Source of the DNA: Owenia fusiformis
Taxonomy: Eukaryota > Annelida > Polychaeta > Sabellida > Oweniidae
DNA length: 64,000 nt
Assembly (NCBI GenBank): GCA_903813345.2
Contig: CAIIXF020000011.1
Coordinates: 20,259,754 to 20,323,753, forward strand
Direction: 5' to 3'
Below are positions 1 to 12,600 of the stretch, one piece after another. The notes below the pieces were generated by a model. It was not told the origin of the DNA and searched no databases. It saw only the letters and a program-made list of their open reading frames with translations. Position 1 is the first letter of the stretch; each line of letters begins with the position of its first letter. A program made the position numbers and the translations under genes.

Positions 1-27
1 TTGCCACAGTCCTTTGTCCTGTATTAT

Positions 28-98
28 AACATAACTAGTGACATCATCAATTTATGATTGTGACATCATCAGTCTATGATTGTGACATCATCACTCTG
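28..98. repeat. Three tandem copies of a GTGACATCATCA-containing 27-base unit
   Basis: TGACATCATCA recurs three times with TATGATTG-type spacers. The rest of 100-386 shows no exon or repeat that I can name; it is presumably MYPT intron. Confidence 0.6.
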
Positions 99-386
99 TG
101 TGTACTAGTTGTGTACTTTATCCTCATACTGCTTGAAGCTTGATACATGTACTAGATAGCACCTTAGAGTAAAATTCCCTTATGTAATTCCCTGTATGAA
201 TTCTGATGATTCACAAACCTTCAGATTTCATGATTTTTCACATCATGAAAGTCATGGACACCAGGAATCATGATTTTCAGTACTTTGAACCAGGCAATAG
301 GATTAGTTTTCAACGTTATGGGTTTCAGATATGCTTGCCTTATGATTACAATAATCTAGGAACAACCTGCTCATAAACTTTGTTTA

Positions 387-779
387 AAGGACGATTCTCG
401 GTTTGGAGAACAGTCTCCTGAGCTAATAATTTTTTTCATGAAAAATATAGAAATATTACCCAAATTAAACTATGAATATTCAAAAGAGGACATTTAAATC
501 TACAAGATGTAAAAATAACAAATTGGTCTGAAGCAGGGATAACGCTCAATTAGACCGATTCAATAGAAATACAAGTCTCGATTTGGGGAAAGAAGTTCAT
601 CAGTGTACTGCGCTAATATTTTTTTGCGAAAAGTCTAGAAATATTACCCAAATTAAAGCATGATTATTCAAAAGAAAACATTCAAATCTATATTATGTAA
701 AAATATCAAATTTGTCCGAAGCAGGGATGATGCTCATTTAGATTGATGAACTTCGTTCTCCAAACCGAGAATCGTCCTT
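387..779. mobile_element. MITE with perfect 25-bp terminal inverted repeats
   Basis: AAGGACGATTCTCGGTTTGG plus AGAAC at 387-411 is exactly inverted at 755-779. Inside, about 130 bases (AGAAATATTACCCAAATTAA block) occur twice in direct orientation, with starts near 445 and 630. No coding capacity. The following 780-1196 holds nothing recognised. Confidence 0.85.
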
Positions 780-1196
780 CACTGTTTTTGAATTGAATGT
801 TCATATAGTCGAACTTCTTTGTCATTTTTTCTCAAAATTGCATGTTTTTAAAGATGTTACTTAAAATGTTGTATTTAATGTTAGCGTATTTATCTTTATC
901 ATTCATTCTCAGATCTCAACTCTTGATATACCTACTAGAATTTGTGTGTCTTAAGTCCTAACTGAGATTAGAGACAATAGCAACTATCCAGCTCACTCAG
1001 TCACACAATATAATAAAAGATACTGAGGTATATGAAGAGTTGAGAGTTTTCAACCATTGGTTATGGCTTTATACTACACCAAGTAGCAACTAAAATATCT
1101 TAATGATGCACTTTAAGACATAATGACATCTTTTACCATCTGATGGTTAGTAATGTACTAATATGTCTTAAAGTACAATATGAGGTGTGTTTACAC

Positions 1197-1381
1197 GGGG
1201 TGATCAATAAGTAATTGGCGCTTTTTTAACACAGACTGTTTTAAGATAGCAAACCCTCTGATTTTGTTAACAGAGATGTATCATGCTATGGATGCATTTC
1301 AAGTTAAAAGAATCAAGAAAATTTAAGTATAAGTGAGCCGAGCTGACTTTTAAAATGTGTTCATAACTTATTGGTCACCCC
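1197..1381. mobile_element. Mariner-like MITE, about 185 bp
   Basis: Left end GGGGTGATCAATAAGTAAT, right end the inverse of GGGGTGACCAATAAGTTATG. The short GGGGTGA(C/T)CAATAAGT ends resemble mariner-type termini. No ORF. Confidence 0.65.
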
Positions 1382-1407
1382 TCATTTTAGAGTTACTGGT
1401 GTGACTA

Positions 1408-3464
1408 TTATGTCACCACCAAAAGTGGTGACATATTGTTATGGTCTCCGTTTTTTTTGCGACGGCGGTTGGTGGTTGGTGGTTGGAGGTTGGCGTCCGG
1501 CGTCCGGCGGTTGGCGTCCGGCGTCTGTAACAATTTCTTACAACTTCCTATAACTTAACAAATACTGTTTAGACTGACTTCAATTTTTTTCTAAATCATC
1601 TACATGTTCTCAGAAGTTCAAATCTGACTTTAGATTTGACATTTGACCTTCAATGACCTTCTCAAGGTCAAAAAGGTCTTTTTTCAACTTGCTTCACATT
1701 GACTAAATTTTTTTTCAAAATCATCTACATGTTCTCAGAAATTCAAATCTGACTTTAGATTTGACTTTAGATTTGACATTTGACCTTCAAATCTGACTTT
1801 ATATTTGACATTTGACCTTCAATGACCTTCTCAAGGTCAAAAAAGGTCAAAAAGGTCTGTTTTCAACTTGCTTCAAATTGACTAAATTTTTTTTTCAAAA
1901 TCATCTACGTGTTCTCAGAAATTCAAATCTGACTTAAGATTTGACATTTGACCTTCAATGACCTTCTCAAGGTCAAAAAAGGTCAAAAAGGTCTGTTTTC
2001 AACCCTTCATCAAATTGACTAAAAAAAAATTTCAAAATAATCTACGTGTTCTCAGAAATTCAAATCTGACTTAAGATTTGACGATTTGACATTTGACCCT
2101 CAATGACCTTCTCAAAGTCAAAAAAGGTCAAAAAGGTCTTTTTTCAACTTGCTTCAAATTGACTAAAAATTTTTTTCAAAATCATCTACATGTTCTCAGA
2201 AATTCAAATCTGACTTTAGATTTGACATTTGACCTTCAATGACCTTCTCAAAGTCAAAAAAGGTCAAAAAGGTCTTTTTTCAACTTGCTTCAAATTGACT
2301 AAGTTTTTTTTTCAAAATCATCTACATGTTCTCAGAAATTCAAATCTGACTTTAGATTTTACATTTGACCTTCAATGACCTTCTCAAAGTCAAAAAAGGT
2401 CAAAAAGGTCTTTTTTCAACTTACTTCAAATTGACTAAATTTTTTTTTCAAAATCATCTACATGTTCTCAGAAATTCAAATCTGACTTTAGATTTGACAT
2501 TTGACCTTCAATGACCTTCTCAAAGTCAAAAAAGGTCAAAAAGGTCTTTTTTCACCTTGCTTCAAATTGACAAAATTTTTTTTCAAAATCATCTACATGT
2601 TCTCAGAAATTCAAATCTGACTTTAGATTTGACATTTGACCTTCAATGACCTTCTCAAAGTCAAAAAAGGTCAAAAAGGTCTTTTTTCAACTTGCTTCAA
2701 ATTGACTAAAAAATTTTTTCAAAATCATCTACATGTTCTCAGAAATTCAAATCTGACTTTAGATTTGACATTTGACCTTCAATGACCTTCTCAATGTCAA
2801 AAAAGGTCAAAAAGGTATTTTTTCATCTTGCTTCAAATTGACTAAATTTTTTTTTCAAAATCATCTACATGTTCTCAGAAATTCAAATCTGACTTTAGAT
2901 TTGACATTTGACCTTCAATGACCTTCTCAAGGTCAAAAAGGTCAAAAAGGTCTGTCTTCAAATTGACCAAATTTTTTTTTTCAAAATCATCTACATCTTT
3001 TCAGAAGTTCAAATTTGACTTTACATGTTCTCAGAAATTCAAATATGACTTTAGATTTGACATTTGACCTTCAATGACCTTCTCAAGGTCAAAAAAGGTC
3101 AAAAAGGTCTTTTTTCAACTTGCTTCAAATTGACTAATTTTTTTTTTCAAAATCATCTACATGTTCTCAGAAATTCAAATCTGACTTTAGATTTGACATT
3201 TGACCTTTAATGACCTTCTCAAGTTCAAAAAAGGTCAAAAAGGTCTGTTTTCAACTTGCTTCAAATTGACCAAATTTTTTTTTCAAAATCATCTACATCT
3301 TTTCAGAAGTTCAAATTTGACTTTACAAGTTCTCAGAAGTTCAAATCTGACTTTAGATTTGACCTTTGACCTTCAATGACCTTCTCAAGGTCAAAAGGTA
3401 TTTTCCAACTTGCTTTAAATTGACCAAATTGTTTTAGGTGGTGACATTTTGTCATGTTAATGCC
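1408..3464 (+). mobile_element. Dispersed GTGGTGACA element carrying a long internal tandem array
   Basis: Left end has a hairpin TGTCACCAC...GTGGTGACA (1411-1433) followed by ATATTGTTATGGTCTCC; right end is AGGTGGTGACATTTTGTCAT and GTTAATGCC (3436-3464). The same ends bound elements of only about 140 bp at 7554, 44253 and 48203, so this copy is expanded by about 1.9 kb of minisatellite. No transposase. The termini do not match a superfamily I can name with confidence. Confidence 0.7.
1560..3430. repeat. Minisatellite, about 13 copies of a 120-180 bp unit
   Basis: Each unit has TTCAAATCTGACTTTAGATT, TGACCTTCAATGACCTTCTC, AAGGTCAAAAAGGTC, then an A/T run and CATCTACATGTTCTCAGAA. The usual spacing is 130-140 bases. 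AGGTCA/TGACCT nuclear-receptor half-site words are abundant as a by-product of the unit sequence. Confidence 0.9.
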
Positions 3465-3490
3465 TTGTTTTTTATCATGCTTTCCTCCAG

Positions 3491-3697
3491 AAAATCTCAT
3501 CTCCCAATCCCCACCGGCAACCTCTTCACGATAGCTCACAGCGTGACATCACATTACGTGACACTTTAAAGGACTCATCACAGGGTGACATCATATCAAA
3601 AAATGACGTCAAATCTCAAGGTGACATGACATCTAAAAAAGCGAAGGATCCGATAAGTAAAACAATTAGCGATCCAGGGTCTTTCAGAAATCCACAG
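3491..3697 (+). CDS. PPP1R12A: MYPT exon, phase 0 to 0 (first in window)
   Basis: Acceptor tttcctccag, donor CAG|GTTGGT, 69 open codons in the only frame that fits the next exon. The encoded Ser/Asp/Lys-rich segment is not recognisably conserved, so the call rests on splice sites, frame and position. The DNA contains several GTGACATCA-like words. A transposon end lies 27 bases upstream (separate entry). Confidence 0.7.
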
Positions 3698-6600
3698 GTT
3701 GGTAGCATCTCTCTATGTATGCGAGCACGAGATTAAGAAATAACATCTACACTTTGATAAGTTCTTTACTACACACTTGATAGATTCTACAATTTCAACA
3801 TCATCATTCATAAGCCCACATTTGAAAAAATTGTCATGGCAGTGATATTTTGAAATGCAAAGGAAAGCTGTTAAAATGTCATCAGTCTGTGACACTTTAG
3901 TTCAAACAACCAGAAAATCAGGGATTTGCCTAATATTAGAGAGCCAAAGTGCTCCTAAATCACCATGACTAATTTTTCAAGTTTATGTTTTTTCTTCAAT
4001 GAAAGTATTCATCTGTCTAATGTCAATGTTGTACTGCTGTGTTGTATTTATGTTGTAAATTTGTGACTTGTTTTTATGTAAAATGTTATTCATGTCTGTC
4101 TAACACCATCTTTTACTAATAACTAGGCATACCTGATTTAACACTCCATTCTCATTGGTGGCGCCCTCTAACATTATAATTTAGTCTACTGGTGATTGTA
4201 ACAATTTTGATATCAATCTCGTCTTGTCAAGGAGGATTGGAAGCCGTTATTGAAACTTGATTGTCCATTGTCTGGAGTATGTCAATTTGGTAACAATATT
4301 ACTCATATTTTGAAGCCTAGTAGGGCCAGAGAAGCTTGAATTTTACCATAATATTCGTAATGTACATCTTCTTATGAATGGTCCAAAGAGAGCCTTATAG
4401 AAATATTTTTACTTAATTGTTCCATGCCAGGCAATGGAAGATCGAGTTTGAATAATGGCTGCCAATCCTCCTTGTCATCTTGTTAAATGTATTACAATTT
4501 GAGTCTAATGAGGGCACGAAAATCTGGAATGGTAAAATTATGAATACTCATCAATTTCCATGAATAGGTTTACAATGTCATGATACCACCTAATAAAAGG
4601 GCCAGAGCACACTACAGAATGGTAACCATGGTGATTGTTATAATTGAAATATTTGTACTTTATCTCATTTACTGTATTTGATTGTTTTGTGTTGGATTTT
4701 CCTTTCACAGTTTGTTGCTGTTTTTGTGTTTTGTTTTAAAGTTTAAGAAAGTTGATTGAAGTTCCCATTAATAGCCATATTAAAAACTGCCTTTTATGAT
4801 AGTTCAAGACAACATGAATATATTAGTTATATTGTTATTTGATGAAATGAAACTACATTACAAACATAAGATCGAGGATATCACAAAAAGCAGTTTTGTT
4901 TTTGCTTTTGTTACCCCAGTTCTAGAAACACTAAACCTTATGTCATATATGATATAGCACATATGATTCATGGCTGCTATATTAGGGGGGTGGGGATATT
5001 TTAATGGGGAGGTCGCATGCAAGGTGAATTTCCACCAGAGATGGCAAGATTAACATTGTTGCCATTTGGTTAATGACAAGCTCAGACAATTTTTCTAAAA
5101 GTCACACCAAATGTTAACTAATATTTGGATGAATTTATTTTATATTTATATATGACATAAGGGAAAGTTATGAGTTACAAATTGTTTACGCTTTACTGAA
5201 AAATTTAGACATTGTGAAATCAGAGATGATATTGTAAATCAAAAGCTTGAATTCAAGATTTAGGAAATAACTTTAAAAATTCATCGCATCTGATATCACA
5301 ATGTGTTCAGTTCCCACAATGCTTTGTTGACACTTGTTTTGTATTTTGCATGAAACAGGGTGTCTCTGCCTTAACTAACAAGACGCAGCTTCCCCGGCAT
5401 GAATCCATTGGTTCTGGGGATGGTCCCGGCTCTTGGCGGGCGGGTCTACGGAAAACGCCCAGTTCAAGCGCCGTACCCGAGGGTAAAGCAGCAAAAGATG
5501 AGCTGTTGGAAAAACTCTCTCGGTCCGCATCTAGTCCTAGGCTTGCCGGTGATCAGGTTTGTTACCATGGATACCTAGCAACAATGCAACAATATCGCTA
5601 GGCTTTAATCAGCACTGATACAGTACTAGAGGCTAATTTCTATTTATAGTATATACAGGGTAGGCTAGAAATGTACATTTTTCAAAAGTGACCATTTTGA
5701 CCTCACCCTGGCCTGTATATATGGTATGAATTTCACCCCCACTAAGTGTGTACACAAACCTAAGTTGGACATAGCAGAGGTCATGTGGCCGTGAAAACTC
5801 ATTATTATTGATTCATCTCAAAATGTAAATCAAATGCTACGCAATGCAAATGTTTGCATTGAGATATCTTATATTTGCATTTTGGAAAAATTAAAAAGGT
5901 CTATTTTCTGTTGCCTTTGTACTACCTAGCTGCTGTACACGTTGTTACTTGTTAGAGTTTGCATGGCTATTATATTTATTGTTCATGGATTTTACACCCA
6001 AGCTTTTTTCCACCATACACTAATACATGGGGCTGTTACTCAAATCAGTTATGGTTAAATGATTTGTGAAATACTTTTGTATTTTCATAGCAATTGAATT
6101 CCTCCAAATCCTGAATCATTACGCTTTCAAGTAATGGCCCCTTGGTATCTGTAAAGCAAATAATTTGTTAAAGTTACACAGCAGGTCTACTAGCTTCGTT
6201 ATGGATCATTATGACAAAATTCTTTTTAATGAATGATTTTTTAGGTGTCACACAGGCACAAATCCTTTGTTTAGAAGTTTTTATCAAAATGCTCAGTAAT
6301 GAAGCTGTTTAACCCTACTGTGTAACAGCTCCTATTGTTAGTTACATAGTTACATGTACATTGTTGATTTTACTTTGTGGAGTGGTGTTTTTAATTGTCG
6401 TTATATGATGTTGTAGGATCGCACCTCACGCCGCCCATATAGTACCTCTGATCTACGAGACCCTGCTAGCAAAGATAGGTGAGTTATGACATCATTATGA
6501 AATCACAACGGCACTATCATGATGTCATACTAATGATGGTTATCTACAAAACATCTGCCAGCACTAAGAGGGGGAAGACCCCAGAATTCATAGATAAAGC

Positions 6601-9600
6601 TATCTCCATGTAAAGAAGATCTTTACATAGAGATAGGTTCAACTATGAATATGGGTATTTCCTCCTCTTACCAGCACTCTTCAAGGTAGTCATATAGTTC
6701 AAAACATATGATCTTATTTACATTAGATATAAATAGTTACAATTGTTTTTAGGAAATGTATATATTTGTATGATATTTATTTTCAACTTTTCATTTATTT
6801 TTTGAAAATGACTTCAGTCTAGTTCAGGTTCACGAAGAAGAATTAGTTGATGATGTTTTCGAATCCGTTGACGTTAGAATCAGAAACAGGTAGCTTTATC
6901 ATCTTGACAACGACAAAAATCATTTTTAGAATTATTATTTCATTATTAATATTTTAGTTCATGCATTATATAATTCAACTATTATTCAAATGGTATTTAA
7001 TACATCTTTTAGTCATGTGTTTTTTAATCCCTGTCAATAATTTCCCGTTTTGTTCGAGGATTTGGTATTGCAAGTGTTTCTTACAACTGCAAACAAACAT
7101 GACAAATATTTATACTTTGATACCCTGAGGTATCAATACTTTCTAGGTATCAAGAATATTTTTTAAAAATAAAAATGACAATGTCATGCTTGTTAGCTTA
7201 ACAGTTGTTTGAACTTGCAATTTCATAACCACTTCAACAAGTATATAATACCTCGTTTTTTATTGTGGTTCATTAACACTAATACAATTTAAGTTGTAAT
7301 GAGAAAATATTTTGCCAAATTGATTTACTCTCTGTGAGTAACATTTCAACATATCCTCTTATACTATTAATCCATTTTGTGATTAATATCTGGGGTCAGT
7401 GGTTGCTTTTGACTAGAATGGTTACTTCATCCCTGTTTTATATCCAATACTAATACAGTACATATAATGTATACCATTTGTTATATTTAAATACTAACAG
7501 TAGGTTTTCTAATGGAGTTCTCCTAATGTATATGAATTGCGGTGGTCAAGTTATTATGTCACCACACCACAGCAGGTGGTGACATATTGTTATAGTCTCC
7601 AACTTTTTTGTGGACAGTGTTCGGCGTTCGACGTTTGGCGTCTGAAACAAATGTAGCAAATGGCAGGTGGTGACATTTTAATGCCTTGCTAACTGATATC
7701 ATCACTTACAGTATTTTCCCATGTATTAAAAGTTAATGTTTATATTGCCTCTGCACATGTTTTCATGAATTCGTGCTTAGTATAATGTTATGAAGTCCAA
7801 CCCCAGCAAATACATCAATGTATCATTGTAAGTCAATGAACATGATTAAGATACAACAGAGGGACAATATAAATTTTAAAGAATTTAATGGTTTGAATTG
7901 TTGTGCATGTAAAACATTATTTTTCTGTCGGAAAGGATTTGAAAAGTTTACCTGGGTATTTTCGATAAAGTGTGAAGTGTTAACAAGGTAACAAGATAAT
8001 GTTGTTGGCTTATATTGATACATGGACGTGCATCCCGAACTATTCATACTCCCGTTTAAACACGTTGGCTTAAAATGTTGTTATAATCGCCATATTGCTA
8101 ATTCATTATATCGTATAAAGTTTTAACGAGATCTGGTGAGAGTCTTTCATCGCATGAGCATGTACCAACTTTACATCGCTATCTCATTGCGTAAATCATC
8201 ATTTCACTCTTTCCTCTATGCAAAGCAAAAATTAGTACATTTACTAACTAATACTGTATAGTAATTCATCAGTTATAACAATCCATTGTGTCAAAACTAT
8301 TTGGAAATAAATAGGACTTAGTTAAATGAGACAATAAAAATACAAAAATCATAACTGGGTTTATATTCTTCAAAAGAAAACACAAGGCAAAGTCGAATTG
8401 TTTAATTGTTCAGAAAATAACAACTTCAGATATGCTTTTGATGACTAGGGTAGAGTAGAGAGTGAAATTATTGCAATCAAATAAATGAATCGTCACAAGG
8501 ATCATGATTTAATTGAGGAATAACTGGAATGAGAGAGATTTGAAAATAAACTTAAAGCAAATAAAAAATGAAAAGTGGAAAATAGGGATGCTTGTCAAAA
8601 ACAAGTTTGATGAACTACTCATATGTACAAGTGATAGGAAATGAGTAATTCTTGAAGGAAATTACGTCATAGAAGAAGTCTGGTCAGAGTATCACTTTTG
8701 TTTGTTCCCAATTAATAATTTAACAAAATATTTGACCCCCTGCTTTCCCCTATATTTGTTAAATCCTTTTGAACATTAAAATGACACAATTCTAATGATT
8801 TTCACATTGTACTGGATGTTAACAACTTAACTTAAGTTTTTCCCCCTCTCCAAACAAAATTACTTCTCAATCCCGTAAAAATGACTAGGAATGACCTCTA
8901 GAGACACGAAACCCATATTTTAATTAGTATCAAAGTACCTGAAAATGTGTTCATTCAAATGTTATTGAGAAATAGCTTCACCTAAACGTGATCCCTGTGA
9001 CGTATATGAAATCACCCAACCATCATGGACATGGCTTTTGTTATTACTAACGCATGCATTTGCTTCCTTCCTTCCTAACAGGTTCCTTAGCTATCAAAAT
9101 AGGTTCACAACATTAACAAATTCCTCCAGTGCCGTGCCGCCAGCCCGTCAGTCTTCCTATGTCCCGTTGTCACGTCGACGCCAGCTGGAGGCAGAGCTTA
9201 AGGCTGCGGAAAGTGAATCCAGGGTAACAACTACGCCATCTATCAACTCCACGACTACAACTACGACCTCTAGAGGATCTAGGTTAGTTTTACTTTATTT
9301 TTTTTTTGAAATTGAAATTGATTTACTGTTGTTTGTTTGTTTAATAGGAATGATAAGAAAATAATACAACACTAATAGATATACATGTAGAACCATTCAA
9401 AATTCATCGGATGTACATTTATGTTGACATCTCAATTTTCAAAAATGGGTATATTCATGAATTTAGCACGATGTAAATTTGGGAATTTACTCAAGAAATC
9501 TATGGATGTTACAGTCAATTAGTGAATTCAACTTGCCTTTGAATCAAAAACATGCAAAAATTGCAGCTATTGTGTCTTTTTTCAGGGCCTATGAACCGCC

Positions 9601-12600
9601 TAAAAGAGATGAGGAGGCAGAAACCCAGCGTAAGGCAAGAGCCAAGAAGGCCAGAGAGACTAGGAGGTCAACCCAGGTATGTGTATAAAAAGCATTTGTT
9701 TGTTAGTTGTGATTAAAATATCATATTTTGGTGTGGAGTACTTTTATAGATGGCAGTACTCTCTTACATTTTGCCTTCTAAAATTATATGTTGATATTGA
9801 ACTGGATGTTACAAAATAATATACATGTATGTGGAAAAATATGTTAAAAAAACAAAATGCAATATGTTAGTGCATATTCTACAGGGTGTTACACAATATT
9901 TTACAGGGTGTTACAAAAGAAGATCTGGCACTTGCCCAGCAGACGTTACAATTTGCTGACAAATCTAAGATTGAGTCCACATCAAAAATTGAAGAAGAAA
10001 ATAAAAGTGATAAAGAAAATAAACCTGATGCCACGACTGTTACACGGAGGTCAAAGTACTTGGATGATAAAAAATCAACAAATGAGGTGAGTTTTCTGAG
10101 ACCACTTAAATGTATTGATGTTGTCTGAAAATGCGTCATGAATTATATTTCAGATTTACCCCATCCCCTTAGAAATGGAACATTAATTTTTATTGACTTT
10201 CATTTGAAAAAATTGATGTACATTATAACAAGATATAAATAAAAAATAATAGAAAATGTTGATGCCTCTGAGCATGGCCTCTTATTATTACAAGTAAGCA
10301 AACTTATTATCACATTTTTGCCTTAAGTAAATGCCAGACATAATATTAATGAGGCATCTAGCTGAAGTGTTACAGTACTATTACAAACATAAAGTACTAT
10401 ACTGTCCTTATAGGGCAAGCCTTGTGTGGTTAGTTCATCATTGATGTTCTGAAGGTTACTACTAGTGCAAAACCAGTTCAGAAATGACAATTTAGTACTC
10501 AGCTAGTACACTCAGTTCAGTTATATGTCATTGTGTCTTTATAATGTTTTGCAGTCGGTATAATTACAAAAGGTGATAATTACTGTAGTACTCCAAGGGT
10601 ATTATAGATCTATAAGTGCTTTCTTTTATATGTAGTCTAGATGTCATTTTAAAAATTTCTGTTAAACCGCAACATATACCCACTAGAGTGTCTAGCGGCT
10701 TGTTTTTTTTTAAAGTGTATATAAATAAATTGAATTGAAAATTTAGTAGCGAACTATTGAAATCCCTTAGTGTCCCCAATTTTTACTCATTTTTCATGAA
10801 ATTCAGAACATATGTCCTCTGGAATATTCCTAACACTCAAAATTTTTTGTTTATCTTGAAACATTGTAAACCTTTTATATGGAAACATAAGAATGTAGTA
10901 TTTTCTTAATTACAAATGTTGTATTGATTTTCTGTTGTCATAGGAATAACAGTGACTTGGGATGTTTATTTGAGAAATACTGAGAAAAAAGAATGTCCAA
11001 TGAGTCAGTATTAACATAAAAGGCAGCTTTGTATAAAGGAATGATAGATATCAGACATCATTAAAGGTTCCTCAGCTTAATTGTAATTTATATATAGCTT
11101 ATATGTACTTTTTCTATTTGTCACATTTCAAAGCATTGACCTAGACACCTCATGATAAATTATCCATTAGTTCGCTTCATTGAACTACACAGGCTGTATC
11201 GATTATCCCAATAAACAAAGTTCATAGACGATATAATGAAGCCTCTGTCCATTTTTCAGTCCATCTATTGTATTGTATTTTATTCGTGCCTTTTAAATCC
11301 AATAAATTCAAAAAGGCTGCCAAAAGAGAATTTCTATTGAGATTGTGACCTCTATGGCTTTATGATATTCAAATTAAAGGCATTGAGTAGTAGATCACAA
11401 ATACAGAATCATTTTGTTTTATTTATGTCTTGGAAAGTTTATTTACCAAATCGTCTTGTGAATACTTTCGAGCTAAATATACTTTAATGTTTGAGAAACA
11501 ATTGTTTGTTGGAATTTGCCACTCCATCGAGTTGCCATTTTCTAGTTCTGATTTCTGTTTGATAAGTTATTCATGTGCCTTCAAGCTCTGTATCTGTTGC
11601 TAAGCAACATCAAACATTTAGACAGTGAGCAATTTATTAATATTATCACATCTTGATTTTTTCATGTAACAATTCCACTGATTTACTGTAGTGTATTTTT
11701 GAATTCTAAGTCATTGAAAATATATTAAAAGGATTTAGTCATGATTTATATTCCATAGCATTTATATTTTTGAATGTATTTGCCACAATGACACAACAAG
11801 TATCATTCTAACAATAGCAATATTTCTTGATGGACTAGATTGGTTTTACACACATCCTTTTATCTTTTATATTTTCTTTTATCCCTCTCAAGTACTATAC
11901 TGTGACATTGATGAAGACTCTGTAACCTGGATATTTCCTCAGGATATGTTGACCAATAAGATTACCAATTATTTGAATGCTCTCACCCCTGTTATTCCGA
12001 AAATGAATCCAATAATGGGCGTACTGGGCAAGTCTATTGTTCAGCAAAAGGGAGTTCTGATTAATAGACACCCGATACCCAATAGATAGATAGATACCTA
12101 ATTATTTCCAAAAGTACAAAATAAGAGTACATTTTTTATTAGTACAATTAGATGTCATAAGAACCTGTTAATTTCAATATTCTTTCAATATTTCACATAC
12201 TCTAGGGCATAGGAGGACTAGGAGTGCAGAAATGAATACACTTTAGGGTCTTCTGTAATCAGCACTCATAAAATGATGTACTTATAAATTCATGAATTTG
12301 AATTAATGAACAGTACTCATAAGATGATGTACTTGTAAATCTATGAACTTGTCCAGTATTCTTGCCAGGAACTTCATGAACAGCACATAAATTATTTGTA
12401 CTTGTGAATTAAATATATTTGAAAATTTTATTTTCCAGGATGATTCTAGGACGAGTTACCGTCGCTCTAGTCGTAATAATGATCGCGACACACTTTCTAC
12501 AGACACTAATACTACTAATACTACATCTGGTGAGTAGTGCAAGTACCAAATTGATTGTCAATCCTTAAAATGTCTCCATAATCATTGATTTCCATTGTTA

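Noticed and set aside
1560-3430. Array of nuclear-receptor response elements (many AGGTCA/TGACCT words)
   Set aside because: The words recur because the minisatellite unit contains them; no evidence of selection on the sites themselves.
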